Translations under genes and position numbers: made by a program | Notes under the pieces: model-generated | Told to the model about the DNA's origin: nothing | Seen by the model: the letters and a program-made list of their open reading frames with translations, nothing else | Database searches by the model: none | Part shown: positions 26,643 through 36,400 of the stretch, one piece after another | Numbering within the stretch: the first letter of the stretch is position 1 | Layout: every line of letters starts with the position of its first letter | Assembly (NCBI RefSeq): GCF_000974785.1 | Contig: NZ_BBWV01000005.1 | Coordinates: 157,687-221,686, forward strand | DNA length: 64,000 nucleotides | Direction: 5' to 3' | Origin: Flavihumibacter petaseus NBRC 106054 | GTDB lineage: Bacteria; Bacteroidota; Bacteroidia; Chitinophagales; Chitinophagaceae

Positions 26643-27110
26643 ATGGACGGCCAAAAGATCATCATTCGGAAAGCAATCGAAGCAGATAGCGATCAACTGT
26701 GGGTTTTGATGAAAGACCTGGCGGTATTTGAGCACTACCTGGATGATTTTGCCATTACGCCGGAAATAGTGCGGGAGAGTGGATTCCGGAAAGATCCGCC
26801 GGACTTTTATTGCCTGGTAGCGGAAAATGGCGGGGAGATTGCAGGAATGCTGGTCTATTATTTCCTGCCCTATACCGCCCGGAACAGGCCGGCAATCTTC
26901 CTGAAGGAGCTGTTTGTTGCAGAATCCCACCGCTCGCAAAAAATCGGTGAAATGCTGATGAAGGCACTTTATAAGGAAGCCCGGGAGAACAACTGTTGCC
27001 AGATCAAATGGACTGTCGCTCCCTGGAATGAAGCCGGTAAGGCCTTTTACGAACGCCTGGGCGCAAGTGAAAACCGGGATTGGCTCAATTATGAGTGGGC
27101 GGTTGATTAG
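26643..27110 (+). CDS. GNAT N-acetyltransferase, diamine/spermidine acetyltransferase-like
   Basis: A 155-residue acetyl-CoA-dependent acetyltransferase. The acetyl-CoA loop is in FVAESHRSQKIGEMLMKAL (R/Q-x-x-G-x-A position modified to QKIGEM). The upstream strand FLKELFV and the later WTVAPWNEAGKAFYERLGA match the SAT1/diamine acetyltransferase subgroup, where polyamines or lysine-like amines are acetylated. A -7-like TACTTTTA lies a few bases before the start. It is a single gene with no operon partners. The substrate assignment is from similarity of motif layout only. Confidence 0.82.
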   Translation: MDGQKIIIRKAIEADSDQLWVLMKDLAVFEHYLDDFAITPEIVRESGFRKDPPDFYCLVAENGGEIAGMLVYYFLPYTARNRPAIFLKELFVAESHRSQKIGEMLMKALYKEARENNCCQIKWTVAPWNEAGKAFYERLGASENRDWLNYEWAVD

Positions 27111-27216
27111 TATTCCGCAAGTCAGTTAACGAAATATTAGGATCGGTAATTTTCGTTTGTGCCAGTATTTGATTTACTTCAATTCAGGTGTTATTGCCTG
27201 TTGTAAGTAAACCCGC

Positions 27217-28305
27217 ATGACCCCGGCTAAACCGTTAAAAATTAAGTTCAGGAAAAAGAGTTCGCTTTTTTACGCTGAACTGAAACAGGATGTTGCTGAT
27301 CTGCTGGACAACGAAAAACTCCGGCTGGCGAAAAGAGAAATGCTCACCAAGTTCGCCTGTTATTCACTGATATATATTACGCTCTATTCCGGCATTTACT
27401 TTCCCATCATTCAGTCCAACCTGGTTTTTCTGATTCTTATTTATATACTGTTCGGGCTGACGGGGATCCTGTTGGCTTTCAACTGCGCCCATGATTGCAT
27501 ACACGGCACATTCACCGACAATAAGCGCATCAATAGCATCGTATTCTACCTGGTGTTCAACCTGCAGGGCGTGAATTCCCGCCTGTGGCAGAAAAGACAT
27601 ATCGCATCGCACCATATCTTTCCCAATGTTGATGGATGTGACGCTGATATCGACGACAATCCCTTTATGAGGCTGTCACCACACCATCCCTTGCGACGAC
27701 ATCAACGATACCAGCACCTTTATGCGCCGGTTCTGTATGCCATTTATACCCTGCACTGGATCTTTGTAAAAGATTTCATTTACCTGCGTAAGAAGGAGCT
27801 GGCCAACCTGAAGAACCAGGTTTACTCCTTTGGCTTTGTGTCGGAAGTTATCCTGCTGAAAATGATGTACCTGGTTTTACTTGTTGCGCTGCCGGTCTGG
27901 CTGACGCCGCTTACGTTGTCACAGGTATTACTCGCTTTCGCCGTCATGCATGTGGTCGTGTCCCTGTTTTTTGTGCTGACGCTGATCATTTCTCACCTGG
28001 CTATGGAAACCGAGTTTCCCAAAGTTGACGAGAACGGCGAGTTGCCATACGATTATTATGAGCATCAACTGGCCGTTTCATTGGATTACCATCCTGAAAG
28101 CAAATGGGCCAACCGGATTTTTGGCGGTTTCAACTCCCATACATCCCATCATCTGTTTCCTAACCTGCCCCATACGGTATACAACCAGATCACACCACTC
28201 ATACGGGAAAAAGCAAGGGTATATAATTTACCCTATAATGAACGAAGTATACCGGCAGCGATCCGGTCGCATTTTGGTTACCTGAAGATGTTGGGTCGCG
28301 CATAG
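27217..28305 (+). CDS. Membrane fatty acid desaturase (acyl-lipid/linoleoyl-CoA type)
   Basis: Di-iron desaturase of 362 residues. The three histidine boxes are H92-DCI-H96, H128-IAS-H132-H133 and H308-TS-H311-H312, the set of front-end or acyl-lipid desaturases. Four membrane helices are visible around 45-95 and 210-260 (SEVILLKMMYLVLLVALPVW). In Bacteroidota this group adjusts membrane fluidity at low temperature. ATG 27217 is chosen because the boxes fall in the usual positions. It stands alone; the GH43-like gene follows at 39 bases on the same strand but looks functionally unrelated. Confidence 0.9.
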   Translation: MTPAKPLKIKFRKKSSLFYAELKQDVADLLDNEKLRLAKREMLTKFACYSLIYITLYSGIYFPIIQSNLVFLILIYILFGLTGILLAFNCAHDCIHGTFTDNKRINSIVFYLVFNLQGVNSRLWQKRHIASHHIFPNVDGCDADIDDNPFMRLSPHHPLRRHQRYQHLYAPVLYAIYTLHWIFVKDFIYLRKKELANLKNQVYSFGFVSEVILLKMMYLVLLVALPVWLTPLTLSQVLLAFAVMHVVVSLFFVLTLIISHLAMETEFPKVDENGELPYDYYEHQLAVSLDYHPESKWANRIFGGFNSHTSHHLFPNLPHTVYNQITPLIREKARVYNLPYNERSIPAAIRSHFGYLKMLGRA

Positions 28306-28344
28306 GAAGAACTTTTTTTATTTTATACCAAACCAGGTTTAAAG

Positions 28345-29790
28345 ATGAATTCGTGGCTACCATTGGTTTTTTGTTTCCTGTTTGGCACTGTTGTTTACGG
28401 ACAAACAAAGCCCGGGGAATTTCCCCGGATTATCAATTTTGATGAAAAGGGAAAACAGCTGGTGCGTTTCAGCAACCTGGGTAATGCGCTGGATGCACAC
28501 GACGGTGAGATAGCATGGTTCAACGGAACTTATTATCTCTATGGCACGAGCTACGATTGCGGATTTGAATGGGGGAAAAAAGATGCGCCCTTCTGTGGCT
28601 TCAAATGTTATGCTTCGAACGACCTGGTAAACTGGGTAGATAAAGGTTTCCTGTTTGATCCCAATACGCCGGTATGGCAGAAAAGATGCAACGGCAATAC
28701 TTATGGATGTTTCCGGCCCCACGTGGTGTTCAACAAAGGGACCGGCCAATATGTGCTTTGGATTAATGTATACGACAATGTCAGCGGATACCGCGTGTTC
28801 ACGAGTAGGAATGCCACGGGGCCATTTACGGAAGTAGCAGAACCAAAGCTCGCCGTAAACAGCAATATGCCGGCAGGGGAACTGAACAATGGTGACCACG
28901 ACCTCTTTGTGGATGATGATGGCAAGTGCTACCTGGCATTCACGGACTGGCGCACGAAGGGAACGATCGTGATCGAACAGCTGAGCGATGACTACCTGAC
29001 GGGCACTGGCAAATACGTGACCAACATCACTGGCGGTCAAACAGAGGCACCGGGTGTGTTCAAGCGTAACGGCATCTATTACGTGTTGTATTCCGATCCG
29101 AACTGCGGCTATTGCAGCGGAACCGGAACATCCTACCGTACGGCACCGGCACCATTGGGACCATGGTCTGCCCCTGTTAAGATCAGTGACAATTCCTGTG
29201 GCGGTCAGCCTTCCTTTGTGTCCACTTTCAAGTTTCCTGAAGGCGAGGTGATCCTCTATGGCAGTGATCTCTGGAACAATGCCGCCAAAAATGAGGCGCT
29301 GGCCAATTTTTACTGGACGCGGCTTTCATTTAATGCAGATGGATCAATTAAGCCGCTCGTTTGCAGTGATACTTACCGCATGCCCGGGGAGGCGGTTGGA
29401 GGCAACCGGAAAACAGTCGCCTGCGCAGTAAGCAATGGGGTTTCGGTGTCGCAACCCATAACTGCATTTTTAACCGGCACACTAAAGCATATTAAGGTCA
29501 CTTCTTTTCAGTCTGGATACCCGGACGGGAACCTGGAACTAGCAGTATATCAGGCTGACAGAGAGGGCAATCCAACCGGTGATCGTTTAGCTGAAGCGAC
29601 TGTTCCCGTGGCAAATATTGGCTGGTCTCCCAGGGCGATAAGCTTTGAAGTTGACCTGAGGGTCAAAAAGAAGGAGCAATATTGTGTAGTGCTGCGCACA
29701 CCTGGTTCGCAGGGGTGTTACGGCGTAGGGTACCAGGAAGAGCCAGGGGGTACCCAAATAGTGGCCTTGGAGTTTGTTTATGTAAAGTGA
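28345..29790 (+). CDS. GH43-like secreted glycoside hydrolase
   Basis: Secreted five-bladed beta-propeller glycosidase of 481 residues, with a signal peptide ending VVYGQ. The GH43 triad is readable: Asp53 in AHDGEIAW (general base), Asp186 in NGDHDLFVDDDG (pKa modulator) and Glu234 in QTEAPGVF (acid). The propeller covers about 35-350. The last 120 residues are a separate beta-sandwich (begins near VSQPITAFLTG). Likely substrates are arabinan, xylan or galactan side chains; the exact specificity is unknown. A bidirectional terminator follows the stop. Confidence 0.82.
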   Translation: MNSWLPLVFCFLFGTVVYGQTKPGEFPRIINFDEKGKQLVRFSNLGNALDAHDGEIAWFNGTYYLYGTSYDCGFEWGKKDAPFCGFKCYASNDLVNWVDKGFLFDPNTPVWQKRCNGNTYGCFRPHVVFNKGTGQYVLWINVYDNVSGYRVFTSRNATGPFTEVAEPKLAVNSNMPAGELNNGDHDLFVDDDGKCYLAFTDWRTKGTIVIEQLSDDYLTGTGKYVTNITGGQTEAPGVFKRNGIYYVLYSDPNCGYCSGTGTSYRTAPAPLGPWSAPVKISDNSCGGQPSFVSTFKFPEGEVILYGSDLWNNAAKNEALANFYWTRLSFNADGSIKPLVCSDTYRMPGEAVGGNRKTVACAVSNGVSVSQPITAFLTGTLKHIKVTSFQSGYPDGNLELAVYQADREGNPTGDRLAEATVPVANIGWSPRAISFEVDLRVKKKEQYCVVLRTPGSQGCYGVGYQEEPGGTQIVALEFVYVK

Positions 29791-29797
29791 TGAAGTA

Positions 29798-29826
29798 AAG
29801 GTTGGGTTTCCCCAACCTTCTTTATT
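29798..29826. terminator. Bidirectional intrinsic terminator
   Basis: AAGGTTGGG at 29798-29806 pairs perfectly with CCCAACCTT at 29811-29819 across a 4-base loop, followed by CTTTATTT. It lies between the convergent GH43-like gene (stop 29790) and the diheme cytochrome gene (stop 29822), and the opposite strand also shows an A/T-rich flank, so it can serve both. Confidence 0.8.
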
Positions 29827-30916
29827 TCGCTGGCACCTTTTGCTTCGGCATACTTTTGATCCATTCTGTGATCAGTTGAACACCTTCTTTGTGAATAATG
29901 GTTCTCGCGAGTTCGGGCATCGCGGTGGCGGGTTCTGTGCTGTTCATCCGGTAAGCCAAAATGGAATGTTCCGGATCGCCTGGAATGATATCAATATTCA
30001 ATCCGCCGGCACCCGAACCAGCTGAAACCGGTTCCTTCCCGATACCGAGATAATGCGGCTCCTGCTGCTCATATTCCAGGAACAGCCCGGTATTGTAGGC
30101 ATCCCCGCCTTTGGTATGGCAATGCGCACAATTCACATCAAGGTACGCTCTTGCCCGTTGTTCCAGGCTGAAGTGCCTGCTATCTTTCCAGTCGGGCAGT
30201 TGTTCCACGGCCTTCAAATCAGGTAATCCCTTCAGCAGTCCACGCGATGCCCAAACAGCCAGCTGGTTGGCAGGCATTGCAGCAGGCGTAAAATTGAGAT
30301 TTCTCGCTTTGGGACCAATTGGCGTCAATACATCGTTTTTGATATGACACCGTTTGCAGTCATTGGTATTGGGCATCTGGTAAACCGTAGAAACGGCTTT
30401 GCCATTATCATCCAGTAGTGTGATCGGCAATTTTGCACCAGTAATATGTTTTACCGCTTCTGTCTGTTCCGCGTTCCAGAGGTAATCCATCACCTTCCAT
30501 TGCTTGTCGGATGGATCTTTGACAAGGATCCTTGTCTCGATCATGATCTTCTCATGATTTGTATTCGTGTAGGCAAAGTTTTTGATGATAAAAGTGGAAT
30601 CCGGAAAATCCAGTGCGCCCTCGGCAACATAACGCATTTGCTTTCCTTCAGGCAACACAATGAAACGGTCCTTCACGGCATAGTCCGTGAACAGCGGAGT
30701 AGCCAGTTCATAAGGAATGACATTGGACTGCGGTTGCAGACTGCTGAGTTTTCCCACGAAAAATCCATAATCAGAAAGCTTCTCCCGGAATTCCAGCGGG
30801 GCGCTGCCTTTAACGGTTTCTTCCTTTTTTTGCGCTCCGCTTCCACAACTTTGCATCACTGCAAGGCTACCCAGAATCACTCCCGACAACAGCGTAAAAA
30901 AACTGATCTTCTTCAT
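29822..30916 (-). CDS. SO2930-type diheme c-type cytochrome lipoprotein
   Basis: Envelope electron-transfer protein of 364 residues. The lipoprotein signal has Cys24 (VMQSC). Two c-type heme motifs are present, CKRCH (Cys187, Cys190, His191) and CAHCH (Cys263, Cys266, His267), after a long N-terminal beta-rich region typical of the SO2930/HNE_0200 family. Candidate axial Met ligands are in AYRMNS and TAMPEL. This family recurs next to a parallel beta-helix protein, and here that gene ends at the same base where this one starts (TAATG overlap), so translation is coupled. It is the last gene of a five-gene minus-strand run from the TetR gene. It probably passes electrons from an unknown periplasmic oxidation. 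Confidence 0.88.
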   Translation of the reverse strand: MKKISFFTLLSGVILGSLAVMQSCGSGAQKKEETVKGSAPLEFREKLSDYGFFVGKLSSLQPQSNVIPYELATPLFTDYAVKDRFIVLPEGKQMRYVAEGALDFPDSTFIIKNFAYTNTNHEKIMIETRILVKDPSDKQWKVMDYLWNAEQTEAVKHITGAKLPITLLDDNGKAVSTVYQMPNTNDCKRCHIKNDVLTPIGPKARNLNFTPAAMPANQLAVWASRGLLKGLPDLKAVEQLPDWKDSRHFSLEQRARAYLDVNCAHCHTKGGDAYNTGLFLEYEQQEPHYLGIGKEPVSAGSGAGGLNIDIIPGDPEHSILAYRMNSTEPATAMPELARTIIHKEGVQLITEWIKSMPKQKVPAK

Positions 30917-32184
30917 TATTTACAGGTATAAGCAGTGATATCCGTAGCAGGGCTCCACTTTTCCGGGTGCTGCATGTTCAGAAAATCAGCGTTCACAAAA
31001 ATATTGTCGCCGGGCTGGTTGATACAAATCCCGTCCGGATTGGCGGCTGTTCCCTTCGTCATGATATTGGAGGAAATGCCATCATACATGATCACCGGGA
31101 TCCTTTTATTCAGCTTCTGCTGAATGGCCACCAGCAATTTACCGATATGGTGATCGTAAGCAGGCGCAGGAAACTCAGGTCCCATTTCGATGGTGTTGTT
31201 ATGGATTTTGATATCCTGTGAAATAGGAGCGTAGTTGTCGTTGATCTTCTCAGCAGCCTTCTCGTCCACTGCAAATCCAGAGGCAATTGTGATCGCTGAG
31301 CTGTTGTTGTTGATGATCCGGTTCTGGTACAGTTCGATATGAGAGGTAGCCAGGATGATCACACCGCTTCCGGGTGATGCATTGCCTACGCCCCAGGAGG
31401 TTCCGAAACTGCCTGCTTTTGCGAAGTTTCTGAAATTGTTGTCATGAAAGTAGTTGTCGTATGCTTTAACATGACCGCCCCGCTTGGAAAGTCCCGGCAG
31501 GTCGAAGATCAGGAAACCGGCAGTATTATTATAAAACTCATTGTTGTACACCAATGCATTCGTAGTATTTTCAATCTCACATCCTGCCACGTTTTTGGCA
31601 GCTTTACAATTTCTCACAACAGCGCTGTCGCTTTGTCCGACGTAAATACCGGCATCTGATGAACCTTCGGCATAACAGTTTTCGATCAGCACATTATTAC
31701 ACATTACCGGGTATATCGCATAGCCGCCGCTGGTGGAATCAGCTGTCTTCCACACGGCATTGAGGTTGGCGACTACAACATCCCGGCTTTTATTGATCTT
31801 TAACAGGTCTCCTTTGGAATCACGGATGGTCATGTCGCTGACAGTCAGACCGATCACATTGGTGATCCGGATGCCCTCGCCACCCTGGCTTTGCCCGGAA
31901 AAATCCAGTATCGTCTTATCTTTTCCTTCCCCCTTTAAAGCAATATGATTTACCTGGGCAATGCTCAGGTTGTCGAATGAATATTTGCCGGCTTTCAATA
32001 ATATACTCGTATTGGCTTTCAGGGACAATAGCGCTTCGACAATCTTGCTTTCTTCACCAGGATTAAAAGTTAGTTCCGTGGCATACTCGGGAGCTTTTTC
32101 AGCTGCATCTTTCGGGAGGTTGCTGCAGGAAGCAAACAGGCAACAGGCCGCGATCACGGCTGACAGGCAAAAATGGTTACGCAT
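30916..32184 (-). CDS. Parallel beta-helix lipoprotein, partner of the diheme cytochrome
   Basis: Surface or periplasmic lipoprotein with a right-handed beta-helix. The start is set at ATG 32184 (MRNHFCLSAVIAACCLFASC), which gives a lipoprotein signal with Cys20; a longer frame to 32304 is not credible. The 422-residue body is made of NosD/pectate-lyase-like rungs, for example VIGLTVSDMTIRDSKGDLL, NNVLIENCYAEGSSDAGIYVG and SAVVRNCKAAKNVAGCEIEN. The family is the one seen as a two-gene pair with SO2930-like cytochromes; the pair's function is not described to my knowledge. It starts 22 bases after the TonB receptor stop and overlaps the cytochrome start by one base. Confidence 0.87.
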   Translation of the reverse strand: MRNHFCLSAVIAACCLFASCSNLPKDAAEKAPEYATELTFNPGEESKIVEALLSLKANTSILLKAGKYSFDNLSIAQVNHIALKGEGKDKTILDFSGQSQGGEGIRITNVIGLTVSDMTIRDSKGDLLKINKSRDVVVANLNAVWKTADSTSGGYAIYPVMCNNVLIENCYAEGSSDAGIYVGQSDSAVVRNCKAAKNVAGCEIENTTNALVYNNEFYNNTAGFLIFDLPGLSKRGGHVKAYDNYFHDNNFRNFAKAGSFGTSWGVGNASPGSGVIILATSHIELYQNRIINNNSSAITIASGFAVDEKAAEKINDNYAPISQDIKIHNNTIEMGPEFPAPAYDHHIGKLLVAIQQKLNKRIPVIMYDGISSNIMTKGTAANPDGICINQPGDNIFVNADFLNMQHPEKWSPATDITAYTCK

Positions 32185-32206
32185 ATAATTTGCAGTGTTT
32201 GTAGAC

Positions 32207-34963
32207 TTAGAAAATATTGTAGGCATAAGTAACATAGTAAACTGCGCCAATATTCGGGTTGGCGATACCCGTAGAATAATATTTGTTGGTAACATTGGTA
32301 CCACCCACGCGGATACCTGAATGTGCTTTCACCAGCTTATAGCTGACCTGTGCATCAAGAACAGCGGAGGAAGGCACACGACCCTGCGCCAATCCGCCAG
32401 ACACTACATAAAAGTAACCGGGCTTATAGCGAAAGGTGGTATTGAAAGACCAGAGTTGTTTCTTACCGAAACCATTGTTGCCGAACTCCATGTTCAGGTG
32501 ATAGTTGGGTGTGTTGAAATTATTCACCTGGCTGTTGTTCCTGTTCTTCATGAAATCTGAATAGTAGTTGACTTTTGCCAGGAAATTGTGACTCAGGTCA
32601 ACACTCACACTTGCCGCATAACCATAGGTATTTACTGTCTGCGCGCCATTGAAGGCAATATTGTACTGGATATAGGTGCTGTGGTCCTTGAAGGCTTCAG
32701 GGTCTGTAGTGCCGGGCGTATTGGCTACATCAGCGTACCCGATAAAGTTCTGCCAGGTGGAGTAATATCCCAGTACATCAATCAGCACTCTTTTGGCGAT
32801 CAGGGTGGAATAACCCAGTTCGAATGCATTTACGGATTGCGGCTTGATGTCGCTGTACAGAAATTTCTTAAGCGCTGCGGGATCATCTGATTTCTGGTAA
32901 TCCTCTACGCTTTGCAAAGTATAAGGCGCATACTGATCAAAATGATAATGATCGATGAGCAACAAATTGGAACCACCGGAAGAATAGCTGTTGTAGCCAT
33001 TCAGGGTGCTCTGCAATGCCTGGATGTTGGACGGGAAACTGTAAGCGTTCTGGTAGGAAAACCGGATATAGTTTTCTTTCGCAGCCTCATAAACCAGCGA
33101 TGCGCGTGAAGTAACTTTAGGTGATGTGAACAACGAGTTTTTATCCAGCCTGAAAGAGGCACCGATATTCAGTTTGTTGTTGATCACTTTTTTGGAAAGC
33201 TGCACATAGGCGCTGTATTCATTTACATTGATCGGCTTGTTCTCATCCGGGAACAAGGTGTTCTTGCTGTTCAGGCTGTACAGCCGCCAGTTGATTCCGG
33301 CTATTACATTGGCAAATTTGATTAGGTCCGAAAAATTATACTGCGCTTCCGTGTTCACCAGTTTACTCCTGTCCTGGAACAAAGTACCGCCTTCAGGAAT
33401 CGGGGTAGTGGAAATGGCGCTTTTCAATTGTTCAAACTGGGGATCGCCAGGCATGGGGCGGCCCTGGTCGGCAAATCCTCTTGCCGCCCAGTGAGCGTCA
33501 GCTGCCGAAGCACCGGTTGCCAATCCACCGATAAGCGCCATGGTATATTGTGGATACCAGCCATCGCCGGTGCTTTCATCAAAACTCGGTTTCCAGCCTT
33601 CATTGATGTATTGAGCGGTCGGGCCGGCAACCAGCGTTTTACCGGAGTTTTCAGCGGTAAGATAGCTGCGTACAAACCACCGGTTGCTCCTCAGCTCAAG
33701 GCGGTATTGTCCAACCTTGAAATCCTTGATCTGGTAACGCGTATCATTCGTATACACCACGTTACCAGTTCCGAAAGTACCCGAAGCGATCGCCTGTATC
33801 CTGGAGTTGATATTGTAGCGGAGCTCAACGTTTGATTTAAACAGCCTTGCGTTGTTATCCAGGTAACCATACTCACCATAGCCTGTACGGGCAACATAGT
33901 TGGGTTGACCCAGCATGGGTTCAATGATAGGCGCCAGCGATTCATCCATAGCCAGGGCATATTCCAGGAAAGGGTTGATATTCACAGATGTTGCACCGCC
34001 ATAATAGTTGGGGCTGTTGTAGTTCGGATCCGTGTATTTGGTGCCCGGGCCATTTTTATTGGTGGTATCGGTAGCTACCCAATCTTTAGCGCCGGTATAC
34101 TGCAGGTTGATCTTGAAGGCAAACTTGTCGTTGATCTTCTTACCCCAACGCACTGCCCAGTCATAGTAGGGAGATGCACCGACCGGATCATTGCTGCTGT
34201 TGCTTTTCACGTGATTGACACCCTGGGTGATCAGCATACTGAGCCCCTGGTACTTAAAGGGGTCTTTGCCCGTCATGACCATGGTACCATTCAGGCCACG
34301 TGAACCATAGAGGGCAGAAGAAGCACCCGAAAGAATTTCAATATTGTCCACATCCAGTTGGGTAAGGCTGATGGCACCGCCCAGGGGAAAGTTCAGACCC
34401 GGCGCCTGGTTATCCATGCCATCCACAATCTGGGTGAAATTGGTGTTACCGCTTGTATTGAATCCTCTTGTGGTAATGGTGGTGAACCCAATGCTTGATA
34501 CAGTAACATCAACACCCTTCAGGCCCTGGACCATATCCATGTAGTTGAGCTGTGGGGAGGTAGCGACATCCTTGCTGCTGATCTGTTCAATGGTGACCGG
34601 CGAGGATAGTTTCCGCTGCGTGGTGCGGCTTGCTGATACCACTACTTCATCACCCAATGAAGAAGCAGGAGCAATGGCAATGTCGATCCTGGCATTGTTG
34701 TCATGCACTTCCACTTCCTTTGTTTCAAAACCGATGGAAGAGATCACCAGTATCACCGGGAAGGGCTTCCTGGTATTGAGTGTAAATCTTCCCCTGTCAT
34801 CCGTATAGGTCCCTTCAGATGAGTTTTTAATGGAGACGGATACTGCAGGAGCGGATTCGCCTGTAGCCTTGTTTTTTACCGTGCCTTTAATGCCAGCCTG
34901 GGCAAATAAAAGCGCCGAAGTAAACACCAATACTACAGTGAGCATGGATTGGATTACTTTCAT
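32207..34963 (-). CDS. TonB-dependent receptor with carboxypeptidase-regulatory-like N-terminus
   Basis: Outer-membrane gated transporter of 918 residues. A signal peptide (ends LLFAQ) is followed by a CarboxypepD_reg-like domain (about 25-105, GIKGTVKNKATGESAPAVSV), the plug (about 115-235, with SPVTIEQISSKDV and DNIEILSGASSALYGSRG), and a 22-strand barrel to the C-terminal aromatic YAYNIF. No SusD-like partner is nearby, so this is not a classical glycan-uptake pair. It is 53 bases downstream of the aldehyde dehydrogenase and 22 bases upstream of the beta-helix gene on the same strand. The substrate is unknown, and the operon context (dehydrogenase plus cytochrome) suggests a small, possibly hydrophobic compound rather than a glycan. 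Confidence 0.88.
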   Translation of the reverse strand: MKVIQSMLTVVLVFTSALLFAQAGIKGTVKNKATGESAPAVSVSIKNSSEGTYTDDRGRFTLNTRKPFPVILVISSIGFETKEVEVHDNNARIDIAIAPASSLGDEVVVSASRTTQRKLSSPVTIEQISSKDVATSPQLNYMDMVQGLKGVDVTVSSIGFTTITTRGFNTSGNTNFTQIVDGMDNQAPGLNFPLGGAISLTQLDVDNIEILSGASSALYGSRGLNGTMVMTGKDPFKYQGLSMLITQGVNHVKSNSSNDPVGASPYYDWAVRWGKKINDKFAFKINLQYTGAKDWVATDTTNKNGPGTKYTDPNYNSPNYYGGATSVNINPFLEYALAMDESLAPIIEPMLGQPNYVARTGYGEYGYLDNNARLFKSNVELRYNINSRIQAIASGTFGTGNVVYTNDTRYQIKDFKVGQYRLELRSNRWFVRSYLTAENSGKTLVAGPTAQYINEGWKPSFDESTGDGWYPQYTMALIGGLATGASAADAHWAARGFADQGRPMPGDPQFEQLKSAISTTPIPEGGTLFQDRSKLVNTEAQYNFSDLIKFANVIAGINWRLYSLNSKNTLFPDENKPINVNEYSAYVQLSKKVINNKLNIGASFRLDKNSLFTSPKVTSRASLVYEAAKENYIRFSYQNAYSFPSNIQALQSTLNGYNSYSSGGSNLLLIDHYHFDQYAPYTLQSVEDYQKSDDPAALKKFLYSDIKPQSVNAFELGYSTLIAKRVLIDVLGYYSTWQNFIGYADVANTPGTTDPEAFKDHSTYIQYNIAFNGAQTVNTYGYAASVSVDLSHNFLAKVNYYSDFMKNRNNSQVNNFNTPNYHLNMEFGNNGFGKKQLWSFNTTFRYKPGYFYVVSGGLAQGRVPSSAVLDAQVSYKLVKAHSGIRVGGTNVTNKYYSTGIANPNIGAVYYVTYAYNIF

Positions 34964-35016
34964 AAGCAGCAGTTGAGGGTTTATAGGTTTGCAATCGTTA
35001 GTTTTTGAGGCCCGTT

Positions 35017-36381
35017 TTATCTGATAAAGCGCTTAAACCATTTTAGTTTTCCTTTGAATGGCGGATATTTTATAGCAGGATCCAGCCATAGCGGCGTTTT
35101 CATCACCGCTTTTTCATGGCTGAAAGTGTTAAAAGAATGTTTACCGTGATAGGCACCGATGCCGCTGTTACCGATTCCGCCAAAAGGGAAACGGTGATTG
35201 GCGAAGTGCCAGACGGTATTGTTGACACAGCCGCCGCCGAAGCGCGTTTGATCCAACCACGTCTTCTCTTTTACCTTGTCGGAAGTAAAGAGATAAAAAG
35301 CAAGCGGATCAGGATGTTGCCTTACGATGGCGGCAGCTTCTTCCGTGGTGGAAAAGGTCAGGATAGGCAATACAGGCCCGAAGATTTCATCGGTCATGAT
35401 GGCCGAACCCGCGGTGATATTTTTCAGTACGGTAGGAGAGAAATACAGCGATGTACGGTCTGTTTTTCCACCGTAAACGAGTTCACCATCTTTCAGGTAG
35501 CTTGCCAGCTGGTCAAATCTCCGGGCATTGATGATCTTTCCATAGTCCGCACTTTTCTGGGCATCTTTTCCGAAGAAATCCTGTATCGTTTGAACCAGTT
35601 TCCTGGTAAACGCTTCAGCGATATCTTCATGCACCAGCACATAGTCCGGTGCTACGCAGGTTTGTCCTGCATTCGCAAATTTCCCCAGTACAATACGTCT
35701 TGTACTTACTGTTATATCGGCATCCTTTTCAACGATGGCCGGGCTTTTGCCACCCAGTTCCAAGGTCACCGGCGTGAGGGTTTTGGCAGCCAGCTGGTAA
35801 ATGATTTTTCCCACCGGGATACTACCGGTATAGAATACATGGTCGAAGCGAAACTGCTGCATCATTTCCGGGATTACCACACTTCCATCGCCCTCAACAA
35901 CTTTAATATACGCAGGCGGGTAGATCTCGCTGATGATTTTCTGTATGATTGCCGAAGTTGCGGGTGCCAGTTCTGATGGTTTCAGCACAGCGCAATTTCC
36001 GGCAGCGATAGCCCCCACCAATGGTATCAGGCATAACTGAAGCGGGTAGTTCCAGGGAGCAATAATCAATACTACCCCCAGCGGATCAGCATGGATCCTG
36101 CCTGAGGAGGGAAGATTGACCAGGTCGGGAAGAATCCGCCGGGGTTTCATCCACCGGCGCAACTGGCGCAGGGCCAGGTTGATCTCAGCAAGCACCAGCC
36201 CGGATTCCGTGGCATAGGCTTCTTCAGCACTTTTTTTGAGATCTGTATGAAGCGCAACGTAAATTTCCTGCTCATATTTCAGCACAGCTGCTTTCAAAAG
36301 CAGCAATTGCTGTTTTCTGAATTCATACGGACGCGTTGCGCCGCTTTCATAAAAGTTTCTCAGTACATGCAATTCACTCAT
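35017..36381 (-). CDS. NAD(P)-dependent aldehyde dehydrogenase (ALDH3/fatty-aldehyde type)
   Basis: Soluble or membrane-associated aldehyde dehydrogenase of 454 residues with start ATG 36381; the longest frame begins with a TTG at 36399. The catalytic Cys is in FANAGQTCVAPDYVL, and the Glu is in LELGGKSPAIV. Phrases such as APWNYPLQLCLIPLVGAIAAGN and the C-terminal KHSFNTFSHEKAVMKT are typical of class-3 enzymes acting on medium/long-chain or aromatic aldehydes. There is no signal peptide, so it is cytoplasmic. The gene follows tetR by 19 bases and must share its transcript. Substrate oxidation to the acid is the expected reaction; which aldehyde is not shown by sequence. Confidence 0.9.
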   Translation of the reverse strand: MSELHVLRNFYESGATRPYEFRKQQLLLLKAAVLKYEQEIYVALHTDLKKSAEEAYATESGLVLAEINLALRQLRRWMKPRRILPDLVNLPSSGRIHADPLGVVLIIAPWNYPLQLCLIPLVGAIAAGNCAVLKPSELAPATSAIIQKIISEIYPPAYIKVVEGDGSVVIPEMMQQFRFDHVFYTGSIPVGKIIYQLAAKTLTPVTLELGGKSPAIVEKDADITVSTRRIVLGKFANAGQTCVAPDYVLVHEDIAEAFTRKLVQTIQDFFGKDAQKSADYGKIINARRFDQLASYLKDGELVYGGKTDRTSLYFSPTVLKNITAGSAIMTDEIFGPVLPILTFSTTEEAAAIVRQHPDPLAFYLFTSDKVKEKTWLDQTRFGGGCVNNTVWHFANHRFPFGGIGNSGIGAYHGKHSFNTFSHEKAVMKTPLWLDPAIKYPPFKGKLKWFKRFIR

Positions 36382-36400
36382 GGCAGCAAAATCGTTCAAA

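Noticed and set aside
32185..32304. N-terminal extension of the beta-helix protein
   Set aside because: It would replace a clear lipoprotein signal at 32184 by a hydrophobic, irregular leader that overlaps the TonB receptor gene.
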